The notes beneath the pieces are model-generated. The model worked only from the letters and a program-made list of their open reading frames with translations, did not search any database and had not been told where the DNA came from. A stretch of 64,000 nucleotides of DNA from CAYNRE01 sp964399535 (GTDB lineage Bacteria; Planctomycetota; Planctomycetia; Pirellulales; CAYNRE01): the NCBI GenBank assembly GCA_964399535.1, contig CAYNRE010000023.1, positions 1-64,000 of the forward strand, read 5' to 3'. Made by a program: the position numbers and the translations under genes. Within the stretch, counting starts at the first letter, position 1, and every line of letters starts with the position of its first letter. Shown one piece after another: positions 36,201 through 43,737 of the stretch.

Positions 36201-38158
36201 ACGGCGGAATCGAACTCGCTTACCGGCTGTCCATTGCGACCGGCACTGAGCGCTTACTGCACGTGACCGATCGCATTACCCCACTCGCCGGCAACGATCG
36301 CTCCGGCGGTTGGCGGCGACAAACCCGCGTGGTCGGCCTGGCGGCTGGCGAACTCCTCGGGCTCACGGTCTGGGGTCCGGGGGCGGAGCCTGGCACCCAG
36401 GGGCGCGCGCTTGCGCCAGACCAACCGCTGGTACTCGATACCCTGTTGGGCCAGGTCACCCTGGTTCAGCCCGAGAGCGCCCAGCGGCGGCCCTGGCAAC
36501 AAAGCGGCGCCAGCTACGAAGCGGTGCTTGCGGCGGGCGACGACGGGGGGGCGAGCCTGACCGTAGATTATTGGCTCGCCACGCCGGCCGACCAGTATCT
36601 GGCGCCTGAACTCGAAACACCCCGGCCGCAACCGGTCGAGCTAGCCGGGTTCCCTGGTTTTCAAGCGGTTCGCCTGCCGCTCTCCGACGAAGAGATGCCC
36701 ACCGGCCTGGCTTGGCGCGACGATGGAACCCTCTTGGTCTCTTCGCTCAAGGGTCGCGTGCTCTGGGCGCGCGACACCGATGGCGATGGACTGGAAGATA
36801 CTTCGGGTATTCTGAGCGATGAGCTCGCCTGCCCCTACGGTTTGGCCTCGGCCCGCGATTCCGAGGGCCGCCCCGTGGTCGACGTGATTAACAAGTACGC
36901 CTTGTTGCGGCTACTCGATCTGGATGGCGACGATCGGGCCGACCAGACCCAAGTGCTCGCCGACGGCTGGGGGTATACCGACGATTATCACGACTGGGCC
37001 GTCGGGCTGCCCCGCGACCGCCAGGGCAACTACTACGTGTCGCTGGCTTGCCAGCAAGACCGCCGCACCGCTGCCGAGTGGCAAGGCCGCGGCACCGTGG
37101 TTCGGCTCGAGCCGGTTGCCGATGCCTCGAGTGGTGCGCGGGCATATCGCGTGCTTCCGTTTTGCGCCGGCCTGCGGTTTCCCATGGGCCTGGCGCTCGA
37201 TCGGGCCGAGCGCCTCTGGGCGAGCGACAACCAGGGCAACTACACCCCCTTTAACGAGTTGAACCTGCTCCAGCCTGGTCGGCACTATGGGTTTCTCAAC
37301 GACTGGGAAAAACGCCGCGTCGCCCCGCCAGGCTCGCCTGGTCCATCCGCCGCGGGTTCGCGCCCTGAGCCCGCCGGCCAGCCGCCGCCGGCCGAGCCGC
37401 CGACGGTCGCCATTCCCCATCCCTGGACTCGCAGCGTAAACGGCATCGCCTGGCTGAACACGCCCCCCGATGTGCTCGCCCAACAGGGGCCGCGCTTCGG
37501 TCCGCTGGAAGGCCAACTCTTGGCTTGCGAGTACGACACTCGGCGGCTGGTGCGCATTTCGATCGACCTGGTTGGCGAAGTGCCGCAGGGCGCGGTGTAC
37601 CCGCTGAGCCAGCCCCCGCAAGCCGATGTCGACAACGAAGGCCCCCTGGGCCCGCTGGTGTGCCAGGTTGCGCCCGATGGCGACCTTTACGTCGGCTCGA
37701 TTCGCGACAGCGCCTGGGGCGGGGGCAGCAATACAGGCGAGCTCATCCGGCTGGTCCCCACCGGCCAATGGCCCCTGGGAATTGCCCAAATCCGCGCCCT
37801 GGCCGATGGGTTTCAGATTGAGTTCACCCGGCCCCTGGCCGCGGGACGAGGCCACGACGCCGCGCACTACCGCATCGAATCGTTTCGCCGCCAGGCCACG
37901 CCCGACTATGGCGGCCCCGACCTGGACCGCGCGGCGGCCAAAGTGACACAAGTTCGCCTAGCCGCCGACCGGCGGACCGTGCAGTTGCGGGTTGAACCCA
38001 TGCGGCCGGGATTTGTCTATCAGTTCCAGCTGCGCGAGTTGAGCACGCCCGGTGAAGAGTTCTTTCCCGCCGAGGCGTTTTACACCTTACACGCCGTACC
38101 GATGAGTGGCTCGGCTGCCGCGGGCCAGGCTGAGCCAGCGCCCGGCGCCGGGCCGTAA
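33281..38158 (+). CDS. Giant multi-haem cytochrome with PA14-like and membrane-bound-dehydrogenase propeller domains
   Basis: The 1,625-residue protein has an N-terminal signal segment (LAGLLALAALATSWPASPLA), an acidic linker and a PA14-like beta domain (GEYRIGLYDSSHP). Five c-type haem motifs follow, with their first Cys near residues 237 (CAACH), 383 (CLACH), 520 (CAACH), 631 (CTACH) and 760 (CTSCH). The second half is a DUF7133-type propeller (PTGLAWRDDGTLLVSSLKGR, FPMGLALDRAERLWASDNQGN) ending in a beta domain. Exported haem-propeller fusions of this kind are typical of planctomycetes and are thought to oxidise sugars. Sequence does not give the substrate. Confidence 0.85.
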   Translation: MLTAQGRARNSQLAGLLALAALATSWPASPLARDQDSAAESLPSHQVQVEGEDGEREDDHGEDEPAPLAAGWMVEVQPEGQAPQTCVAPSPVLWGRDAGLLLPPGLALPARIEWKGSLVADQPGEYRIGLYDSSHPGASGSQFELILGDQPLAPLARSDWGTGWTTFEPVVLEFGPASIQLIWTGAIDSARRLSIAWEGPGFLREPVPARAMQHQSLGDSEPPNLRRGAQLARELRCAACHSWPGSGPALPAPELRQAGRWLKRPWLVDWLAPSDAAKQRPQAPSVTTATDRAMPHLGLSRADAQDLAAWLAADTVSGRHSPAPLGGAGQGGTPTATVHEEANPAPAGARPKPAPPSGKTKPTTRETTNEPPQGENLLLTLGCLACHGYQSLGNRGLLAGPDLSTIGRKRPAEFFSVWLTSPERINAAHRMPVFPLSDPEREALALWLTQTGGTAETAAASGTALPLEPLPRPAPTGVGAGEIDTEAIGSPEPGTEEIGTETIDPSVVERARHLAERHRCAACHAGLPLGDAQREGSSRSDESADTNAPTKQPFSTRTNFQTGCVATQPVPGLPHYQLASGDHQALTAYFAAMLRGNSPSHPPSPPSAGASPARGAAAPPSGEQLLDDKMCTACHARDLEPGLRHQLGSLAAAHPELSAQLPALAPPSLTSVGDKLTTQALDDAIARPPQPARRPWLAVRMPRYAWTDAERAELVRYLQAVDRLPGETPAVAEPISPGLPSPAELQMAGARLVTSDGFGCTSCHAIGRVAPEKVTLANQGTDLSRLGERIRLSWFQRWLRNPARLVPQLEMPSIQIPVRGVLEHNLEHQLSAVWQVLNTPGFDPPPPSPIRVVRRRNDADSSQRALVLTDVLRIGNTKLVRPLLVGLPNRQNVLFDLAAARWTAWWLGDTAQQRTKGKTWYWQPGAAPLLLHAGGQSHWRLLPSAAGPGNAASLLAPGAEGAPAARLDGWSHRDGGIELAYRLSIATGTERLLHVTDRITPLAGNDRSGGWRRQTRVVGLAAGELLGLTVWGPGAEPGTQGRALAPDQPLVLDTLLGQVTLVQPESAQRRPWQQSGASYEAVLAAGDDGGASLTVDYWLATPADQYLAPELETPRPQPVELAGFPGFQAVRLPLSDEEMPTGLAWRDDGTLLVSSLKGRVLWARDTDGDGLEDTSGILSDELACPYGLASARDSEGRPVVDVINKYALLRLLDLDGDDRADQTQVLADGWGYTDDYHDWAVGLPRDRQGNYYVSLACQQDRRTAAEWQGRGTVVRLEPVADASSGARAYRVLPFCAGLRFPMGLALDRAERLWASDNQGNYTPFNELNLLQPGRHYGFLNDWEKRRVAPPGSPGPSAAGSRPEPAGQPPPAEPPTVAIPHPWTRSVNGIAWLNTPPDVLAQQGPRFGPLEGQLLACEYDTRRLVRISIDLVGEVPQGAVYPLSQPPQADVDNEGPLGPLVCQVAPDGDLYVGSIRDSAWGGGSNTGELIRLVPTGQWPLGIAQIRALADGFQIEFTRPLAAGRGHDAAHYRIESFRRQATPDYGGPDLDRAAAKVTQVRLAADRRTVQLRVEPMRPGFVYQFQLRELSTPGEEFFPAEAFYTLHAVPMSGSAAAGQAEPAPGAGP

Positions 38159-38267
38159 CCCCGCGCGGGCGGCCAGGGGGACCGGCCCTGTTCGCCGGCC
38201 AGCTTGCCCAAGGGCTCTACGCCGTAACCCCCCGGCGGGCGGCCGGCGACTCGCACCGCCCCGGGAA

Positions 38268-38290
38268 CTCCGGGGCTTTAGTGCGGCCGG
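38268..38290 (+). terminator. Probable intrinsic terminator
   Basis: GCCCCGG-GAACT-CCGGGGC followed by TTTA lies 110 bp after the multi-haem gene. The 7-bp stem is perfect but the T-tract is short. The rest of the 38,159-38,492 intergenic region shows no ORF or other structure I can support. Confidence 0.5.
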
Positions 38291-38492
38291 GCCCTGCCAA
38301 GCGCCTGGAACACCGGCCGCGACCACTGCGGCCTTGGCCCAGTGTTTGGGCCGCTGCCTGGCGGGCCATCGCATGGTAGAATTACCGGCGGCTCGGCCGA
38401 AGGCTTTCCCCCAATGGGGGCTAGCAGCCAACGGGCGGCCAACGGCCACGGGCACGTCGAAGGATCGATCGCCCTGCTGGTTCGGCGGTTTC

Positions 38493-38574
38493 GGAGGGTA
38501 AGCGAATGGCTAGCGGCGACACTGGAAATGTCGTGCCGGGCAACCGGTTGCGGGTTCGAGTCCCGTGCCCTCCG
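38493..38574 (+). tRNA. tRNA-Ser (GGA anticodon), integration site of the mobile element
   Basis: A GGAGGGT acceptor strand at 38493-38499 pairs with GCCCTCC at 38567-38573. The anticodon stem-loop is CGACA-CTGGAAA-TGTCG with GGA in the loop. A long variable arm is followed by the T-arm with GGTTCGAGTCC. No CCA is encoded. The long variable arm and GGA identify serine. The 3' half lies antisense to the end of the adjacent integrase gene, as expected for an attachment site. Confidence 0.88.
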
Positions 38575-39907
38575 CTTTGACAGGTCGTGCCAGCGCTTGA
38601 CTGTCACTGCCAAAGTCCTTTCTCGGACGAGGGTTCCTGCCGCTGGGCTGCTCGGCAAAGTTGCCGCGCGATGTCAGCGGCTGACCCTCAGCGCCGCCAA
38701 AACTGCAGCGCATGTGCAGCGCGGCTGGGCTGGTCGGATTCGGGCCGCGCGATCGCGGTTGCCGACGGCGAGGCTTCGTGGGCCGGTCGTCGGGCGTACC
38801 CGCACTTGGCAGTGGTAAGTTCGCCACTGCGCGGGCTTGGTCCTGGATACCGATGTGCGTGTAGCGCATCGTCGTCTTGATGTCCGAATGGCGGGCGAGT
38901 TCCCGGGCCTCGGGCAGCGAGGCACCGCTCCGCAAAAGCTGGGTGATGTACGTATGACGGCCGGCAGCGTGAAAATCGGCGATGCCCTCGGCCGTGCGGT
39001 AGGGAATCCCGGCCCGGTGCAGGTCCTTCTGGATCATTTCGGAGAGCTTCTTCTTGCCCAGCAGGGGGAAGAGCTTCTCCCTGGGACCTAGGCCCGTCAA
39101 CCAGCCGCGCAGCTCGGCCGCCAGTTCCGGGTGGAGGGGCAGCACATCCCGGCGACGATGTTTGGAGAAGGCAGCCTCGACAGTGACCGTGGCTGGACTC
39201 CTACCAAGCTGAAAACTCTCCGGGCAGAGGCTGGCCATTTCACTCTTTCGCAGCCCGGTCAGATACGAGAAGAGGTACACCCGGCCGCGAAGTTCCGCCG
39301 AGAGATTCTGCACCTTGCGGCCACTGGCCCGAGTACCTGAGATGAGACGCGACATTTCGGCAGGTGTGAGCGCCCGCCGCGGGTGCCGCACGTCGGTGGC
39401 GGGGTTTCGGCGTTCGATGCCATTGAGCGGATTGCGTACGAGCCGGTCGGTTGCCACGCACCAGTTGCAGAAGCACTCGATCGCTTGTGTGTAGTGATTG
39501 AACGTGCGATGACCCAGATTCTCGGTGCGCGCCAATTCCCGCAAGAACATCTCGACCGGCTCGCGGGCGATGTCGGCCAGCGTGCCGAATCCACAGCCCC
39601 TCACGATCCGCCGCACACGATACAGGGTCAGCTCGACGTGCTTGGCAGTGTTCTTTTCAAGGCTGGCTTCGTAGGCCTTCAATACCTCGTCGAGCGGCGC
39701 TTGCTGTAGGACCAATAGCCGCTCGTCTTCGACCTTGATGAGCCCGGTGCGCCGCAGGCGAGCCTCCGTTTCTAGCTTGGCGGCCAGCTCTTCGGTCAAA
39801 CCCTTATCCGTGAAGCCAACCTTGGTGCGGCGTTTGCCTCGATGGTCGAAATACTGGATGACGTAGGGCTCGTGGCGGCCCGTCTTGCGTTTGAAAATCG
39901 AGGCCAT
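38510..39907 (-). CDS. Tyrosine site-specific integrase
   Basis: The 465-residue protein has an Arm/SAM-like N-terminal half (FKRKTGRHEPYVIQYFDHRGK, then RTFNHYTQAIECFCNWC) and a catalytic half. Box I is TGLRKSE with Arg220, the Lys is near 249, box II is FHAAGRHTY with Arg317, then LARHSD with His340 and RYTH with Tyr349. After the catalytic domain there is a long Arg/Pro-rich tail. The last codons (EGTGLEPATGCPARHFQCRR) are antisense to the tRNA-Ser 3' half. So the crossover site lies inside the gene, and excision would change the C-terminus. It is the last gene of the co-oriented element operon. Confidence 0.92.
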   Translation of the reverse strand: MASIFKRKTGRHEPYVIQYFDHRGKRRTKVGFTDKGLTEELAAKLETEARLRRTGLIKVEDERLLVLQQAPLDEVLKAYEASLEKNTAKHVELTLYRVRRIVRGCGFGTLADIAREPVEMFLRELARTENLGHRTFNHYTQAIECFCNWCVATDRLVRNPLNGIERRNPATDVRHPRRALTPAEMSRLISGTRASGRKVQNLSAELRGRVYLFSYLTGLRKSEMASLCPESFQLGRSPATVTVEAAFSKHRRRDVLPLHPELAAELRGWLTGLGPREKLFPLLGKKKLSEMIQKDLHRAGIPYRTAEGIADFHAAGRHTYITQLLRSGASLPEARELARHSDIKTTMRYTHIGIQDQARAVANLPLPSAGTPDDRPTKPRRRQPRSRGPNPTSPAALHMRCSFGGAEGQPLTSRGNFAEQPSGRNPRPRKDFGSDSQALARPVKAEGTGLEPATGCPARHFQCRR

Positions 39908-39947
39908 GCGGCACCTCGCAAAAAGTGGGGGATCGAATCGCTACATT

Positions 39948-40229
39948 CTACCGCGGCCGCCGGCGAATTCTCGAATCGAGCGCCGGTGGTGGTAAGCAGC
40001 CGCCGGTAATCCAAGCATCGATGTCGGATTTCAGCCAGCGGACCGAATTGCCCAACCGCAACGGAGCCGGCAAAACGCCGGCGCTGCGCAGTCGCCACAC
40101 CGACCGCTTTGACAGTCGCAACAACTTGGCAACTTCGTCGACTGTCACGACCAGGGGTTCGACCATGGGAAATGGTCGATCGTCGTCGAATCGTTCGGCT
40201 GCATGTTCTGGGAACTGTGGTTCGTGCAT
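39948..40229 (-). CDS. MerR/AlpA-like helix-turn-helix protein, candidate excisionase
   Basis: The 93-residue protein contains VTVDEVAKLLRLSKRSVWRL followed by RSAGVLPAPLRLGNSVRWLK, the winged helix-turn-helix of the excisionase/AlpA family. A short basic tail follows. AGAGG lies upstream of the ATG. It precedes the integrase by 40 bp on the same strand, the normal place for a recombination directionality factor. Confidence 0.85.
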   Translation of the reverse strand: MHEPQFPEHAAERFDDDRPFPMVEPLVVTVDEVAKLLRLSKRSVWRLRSAGVLPAPLRLGNSVRWLKSDIDAWITGGCLPPPALDSRIRRRPR

Positions 40230-40299
40230 GACTACCTCTACTTGTCTCGCACTGATTGCACTTGAGGTTCGGTCGGGTCGTCATTTATCTGCCGACGAC

Positions 40300-40527
40300 T
40301 CAGTTCGGGGCTCGTTGACCTTTGACGGAAGTGGTCGAAACGGCGGAATCTGGCTCTTTGGGTGGAAGCTGTTTGGCGACGTGCTTGGCTTCGGCCTTGG
40401 CCTTGTTGCGAAGGCATCTCCAACAAAGGTCCAGCTTGGAACCATTCTCGAAATCGACGGAAACGCACTCGGTCGGCGCTGAGCACCAACCGCAAATGGC
40501 CGTGATGAGTTGAAAACTGCTACGCAT
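40300..40527 (-). CDS. Small zinc-ribbon-like protein
   Basis: The 75-residue protein has two CxxC pairs, CGWC and CWRC, spaced about 20 residues apart around FENGSKLDLC. This is consistent with a zinc ribbon. A GAGGAG precedes the ATG at 40527. The basic C-terminus (RNKAKAEAKHVAKQL) suggests nucleic-acid binding. I do not recognise a named family. Confidence 0.65.
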   Translation of the reverse strand: MRSSFQLITAICGWCSAPTECVSVDFENGSKLDLCWRCLRNKAKAEAKHVAKQLPPKEPDSAVSTTSVKGQRAPN

Positions 40528-40877
40528 CGAATTGCTCCTCGGAGGATTGTGAGAGTCGGGAAACAGGTTGCTTCATCCATTTGGTTCGCAGCCCGGCGGG
40601 CCGCCTGCAAGGCCGCGGACGGCGGCAGCCGCGGGCGACGGCTTGCCGGCTTGGCAAAAAAATCTGGGACTTGATGAGTGCATAGTCTTGAGATGCGTCG
40701 TTGCGGAAGGGACGTTGCACGTCGGGGTTCGTGGTTGGTTTGACAGGCGACGGAGGCGACGGACGGTTGTCGCGTGTGCGGTCGTGTGGAGTGCGAGCGG
40801 CCGCAAGTCGTGCATGTCGAAGCGACATGCACGATCGAGGCCGGAGTCGTAGTTCGACCGTCGTGTGTAACTCATGA
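40528..40877. other. Intergenic region with a strong inverted repeat
   Basis: This region lies between the replication-relaxation gene and the zinc-ribbon gene. Overlapping frames in it are low-complexity and lack ribosome binding sites. The notable structure is the inverted repeat at 40808-40834. Confidence 0.45.
40808..40834. repeat. 12-bp perfect inverted repeat with 3-nt loop
   Basis: TCGTGCATGTCG (40808-40819), AAG, CGACATGCACGA (40823-40834). It is immediately downstream of the replication-relaxation gene and has no T-tract on either strand. This makes it a better candidate for a protein-bound site (operator, nick or recombination site) than for a terminator. Confidence 0.7.
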
Positions 40878-41585
40878 TTAGTGGCCGGCTTTTCGGCCCT
40901 TCCGGCGACCCCGGTTGAGACCGGGGTTGTGTATCGGGTGAGGGACATCGATCGGGTCGGGGTTAGGGCCAGAGAAGAGCACAAATTGTTGACCGTCACA
41001 TCGCAGATATCGGGCGGCACGTCGCTGCTCCATCAGGTGTCTGAGCGTGGTGAAATAGACTGCGTCGGTGATCGGTCCGGCGACCGAGGCCAGGTTCCGC
41101 AGCCGACGTTTTCCGACCGTGATATAGAGCACGATCGGTCCCGCGACCGGATCGCAGACGTCGCCGTAGCGAGCGTTTTTGGCGGCGATGACCGCCAGCG
41201 GCTCGGTCGCCAGGTCCAGCTCGCCGAAGACACGTAAGCCTTGCGGCAACGTGAACTCAAAGTCGGGAAGCAGGTGCTGATCGACGCGCTGGGGGTGGCA
41301 ATCGAAATCGTCGGGCGGACCGAGGGCGTCGGCCACGTCGGTAACGAGTACGTCGTGCCGGGGCGAGCTCGGTTTCCACCCGTTGCCGTAGACATATTGG
41401 TTCGGGCCAGTGTCATCGATTCTCAATCGTCCAAAGGTCCGCAACCATCCACCCGCTCGAAGGGCGGCGAGACGACGGCTGCAGATTCGCCGGCTGGGAA
41501 AGAACCGCCGGAGTTGGCGTTCGACGCAAATGCGGTGTTGGCAGAATTCGAGGACCTGGTCGTCGCGCGTGGAGAGCGGGGGCAT
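40878..41585 (-). CDS. Replication-relaxation family winged-helix protein
   Basis: The ATG at 41585, behind GAGG, gives 235 residues. The N-terminus LSTRDDQVLEFCQHRICVE then RRICSRRLAALRAGGWLRTF is the winged helix of the replication-relaxation family (PF13814), known from conjugative plasmids. The central DFEFTLPQGLRVFGELDLATE resembles the nuclease-like core. The first 163 bp overlap the 3' end of the upstream ATPase frame in another frame. It probably acts at the element's origin. Confidence 0.72.
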   Translation of the reverse strand: MPPLSTRDDQVLEFCQHRICVERQLRRFFPSRRICSRRLAALRAGGWLRTFGRLRIDDTGPNQYVYGNGWKPSSPRHDVLVTDVADALGPPDDFDCHPQRVDQHLLPDFEFTLPQGLRVFGELDLATEPLAVIAAKNARYGDVCDPVAGPIVLYITVGKRRLRNLASVAGPITDAVYFTTLRHLMEQRRAARYLRCDGQQFVLFSGPNPDPIDVPHPIHNPGLNRGRRKGRKAGH

Positions 41586-42787
41586 GCCTGGATCCTCTGA
41601 AACTCGGGGCGGCGGCGAATCCGCGTGAGCGCGCGTTTGGCCTTCAGGTCGCTGAGTCCCGGAAAGACCCACGGCTCTTCCAACAGGGGAAGTTGCTCCT
41701 CGAACACTTCGCCGCGGAACTTGACATAACGTTGACCGGGCCGCAGTCGCATGATTGGGCCGCGCAGCTCGGGATTGCCCAGGTCGGCCGCGGCCCGGCG
41801 GGCATAGGTGTCATCGGGCAGACAATGCCAATTGTGGCGAGATGTGTTTGTCAGCAGGTTGTGCAAATCGTCGCCAGGCAGCGAAGGGGCCTGGGCAATC
41901 AATTGAAGGTGAAGCCCCATCTTGCGGGTTTCCGCGGCTGCCCTCAGTAGCGTGGAATCAATCAATCCCCAGTTAATGGCTTCATCGATGAAAAGCGCGA
42001 TTTCGGGAAACGGTCGCGGTCGATCGAAAGCGTAGCGAATCACTTGATGACGAACGCAGCCGAGCATGACCCGAATCGCCTCATCGCTGACTCCCTGGGT
42101 TCCCCCCTCCACGATCAGAACCCCGCGCTTTGACAGAAAGCGGGGCAGGTCGAGACTGGTGCCGCAGCGCAAGGCGAATGCGGGCTGGGTGCAAACGTTG
42201 GTGACGAGTCGCCGGGCAGATAGGATTTCGCTGCGGCTGACTTTTCGCCCCAGTTGGCGAAACTCGCGAACCGTCGCTTCGTGACGGCAGCCGTCGAGCA
42301 GGTAGGTGAAGTTCTTGTGCCCGGGCACGAAGGCGAAGGGGAGCAGGTCGGCCGAGATTTCATCGTCGGGGTCGCGATAGGTGGCGAGCCGGGCAGCCCC
42401 CATGACCCATTCCTCGGTTTGGGGCTGAATTGCCAGCGAACCGAGGTCACGGCGCCAGGCCAGAAGTTGAGCGAAATTGCGGGCCGTCTGATCGTTTTCG
42501 CTGTCGCGGCGCCGCGGGTCGCGCGCGGCGGAAGGCGGAAAGATGCGGTAGCCAGGTGTCGCCTGAAGATTGGGCAGTGCATCGAAGACGATCCGACGCT
42601 CGTGGCCCGATGCCAAGAGGTGCAAGAGACTGTTCCAGGCCAACGATCGCCGGTGGGGGTCCAAGATCACGACCGCCATTCCCATCATCGCGGCGCCTAT
42701 CACCGATCGCACGGTGGCCAGGGTCTTGCCGGTGCCGGTGCCGCCGGCGGTGAAGCTGTGGCCGCGCTGGAATTCGGTGACCTCCAT
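41423..42787 (-). CDS. HerA/TraG-type ATPase
   Basis: The 454-residue protein begins close to its Walker A (GGTGTGKT, residues 15-22), lacks a membrane domain, and has a Walker B FPEIALFIDEAINWG. AAAETRKMGLHLQLIAQAPS is the typical sensor region of VirD4/TraG-like ATPases, and the NLLTNTSRHNWHCLPDD segment fits too. The last ~54 codons (after RRRPEFQRI) look like noise read across the start of the next gene, so the true stop may have been lost. It should pump or remodel DNA with the adjacent replication-relaxation protein. Confidence 0.82.
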   Translation of the reverse strand: MEVTEFQRGHSFTAGGTGTGKTLATVRSVIGAAMMGMAVVILDPHRRSLAWNSLLHLLASGHERRIVFDALPNLQATPGYRIFPPSAARDPRRRDSENDQTARNFAQLLAWRRDLGSLAIQPQTEEWVMGAARLATYRDPDDEISADLLPFAFVPGHKNFTYLLDGCRHEATVREFRQLGRKVSRSEILSARRLVTNVCTQPAFALRCGTSLDLPRFLSKRGVLIVEGGTQGVSDEAIRVMLGCVRHQVIRYAFDRPRPFPEIALFIDEAINWGLIDSTLLRAAAETRKMGLHLQLIAQAPSLPGDDLHNLLTNTSRHNWHCLPDDTYARRAAADLGNPELRGPIMRLRPGQRYVKFRGEVFEEQLPLLEEPWVFPGLSDLKAKRALTRIRRRPEFQRIQACPRSPRATTRSSNSANTAFASNANSGGSFPAGESAAVVSPPFERVDGCGPLDD

Positions 42788-42799
42788 CCCAGTCGCCTT

Positions 42800-43402
42800 T
42801 CAGCTGTCCAGCATGTTGCGAAGTTTCTTGAGATAGCGGCGCTTTGCCTCTTCACGTACGTAGTACCGCTCGGACGGCTTCAGGGCTGACTTGCGGATGA
42901 GGTCAAGCTCCTGCCGAAAATCTTCCTCGGCATCGACGACAACTTGCTTGCGGCGCTCGCGTCGTGACGGTTCCGGGGGAATCGCGGCGGCCCGCGCCGC
43001 TTCTTCCGCGAGACGGCGACGCTCCTCCGCCTCGTAGCGACGGTCGCGGCGCCAGCGCCTTAGTTGTTCCCAGCGATGCTGCAGCCGCTTGTGCAAATGG
43101 TTGAATAGAACCGCCGGGAGAGTCAGCGCTCCCTGCCCGAGTGCGAAGATGATGACGGTGCGGCTCGTGACCCCGACCAAGCCACCGGGCTCCTGGGTGT
43201 GTCCGCTGACAAACTGATAGCCGAAGTAGGCGAGCGCAATCGACCAGGCCCAGGGCGCCGTCTTTTGTCGCCAGTAAAGGGCCGGGGGTAGCTCGGAGGC
43301 AAATGCCCGGACCAGCAGCACGAGCACGATGAGAAACAGAAAATCCAGGTCGTCGAGCTGTTCGACGACCTGGATTAGGTGATGATGCATTCGCTCGAAC
43401 AT
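42800..43402 (-). CDS. Three-helix membrane protein with charged coiled-coil tail
   Basis: The 200-residue protein has three predicted membrane segments (LDFLFLIVLVLLVRAFA, AWSIALAYFGYQFVSG, TVIIFALGQGALTLPAVLF). A long basic, helix-forming tail follows (RWRRDRRYEAEERRRLAEEA...). It lies 12 bp before the ATPase gene. By position it could be a membrane anchor for the ATPase in a transfer channel. I recognise no family. Confidence 0.65.
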   Translation of the reverse strand: MFERMHHHLIQVVEQLDDLDFLFLIVLVLLVRAFASELPPALYWRQKTAPWAWSIALAYFGYQFVSGHTQEPGGLVGVTSRTVIIFALGQGALTLPAVLFNHLHKRLQHRWEQLRRWRRDRRYEAEERRRLAEEAARAAAIPPEPSRRERRKQVVVDAEEDFRQELDLIRKSALKPSERYYVREEAKRRYLKKLRNMLDS

Positions 43403-43405
43403 CGC

Positions 43406-43735
43406 TCAGCGGTCCTTGCGAATCCGAATCTGGCGTTGAATCGTCAGCGTGCGCTTATTAGGTTCCTCGACAAGCTGAATCGCCTCGATCGATCTGATGT
43501 CCACTTCGACACCCCGGAGAATGTCCTTGATGTCGTTGATGATGACGGGCAACGCGTTCTGACTGCGCTGCACGGTCTCCATGATGTCGCGGCCTGCCAG
43601 TGGCGACGCGATCGACACGGAGGGGGCGAGGTACTCGACCTTTTGTACTTTTTCGATCGCACCCGCTTTCTCGGGCTTGGCGGGTAGCGGCGCCGACCGC
43701 GACTCACCGTTCGAGATTCCATTGACACGTTCCAT
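43406..43735 (-). CDS. Small acidic/basic protein of unknown function
   Basis: The ATG at 43735 has a strong GGGAGGA upstream and gives 109 residues. The C-terminal half (ALPVIINDIKDILRGVEVDI) is predicted alpha/beta. No signal or membrane segment is visible. The gene is packed between its neighbours with 2-3 bp gaps, so it belongs to the element operon. It is not recognised. Confidence 0.6.
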   Translation of the reverse strand: MERVNGISNGESRSAPLPAKPEKAGAIEKVQKVEYLAPSVSIASPLAGRDIMETVQRSQNALPVIINDIKDILRGVEVDIRSIEAIQLVEEPNKRTLTIQRQIRIRKDR

Positions 43736-43737
43736 GG

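Noticed and set aside
40573..40875. A 100-codon minus-strand frame before the replication-relaxation gene's end
   Set aside because: Low-complexity, Arg/Ser/Pro-rich translation, no ribosome binding site, and it overlaps the 12-bp inverted repeat. It reads as a chance frame.
40908..40927. Hairpin ACCCCGGT-TGAG-ACCGGGGT as a terminator
   Set aside because: It lies inside the coding sequence of the replication-relaxation gene, so the pairing may be coincidental.
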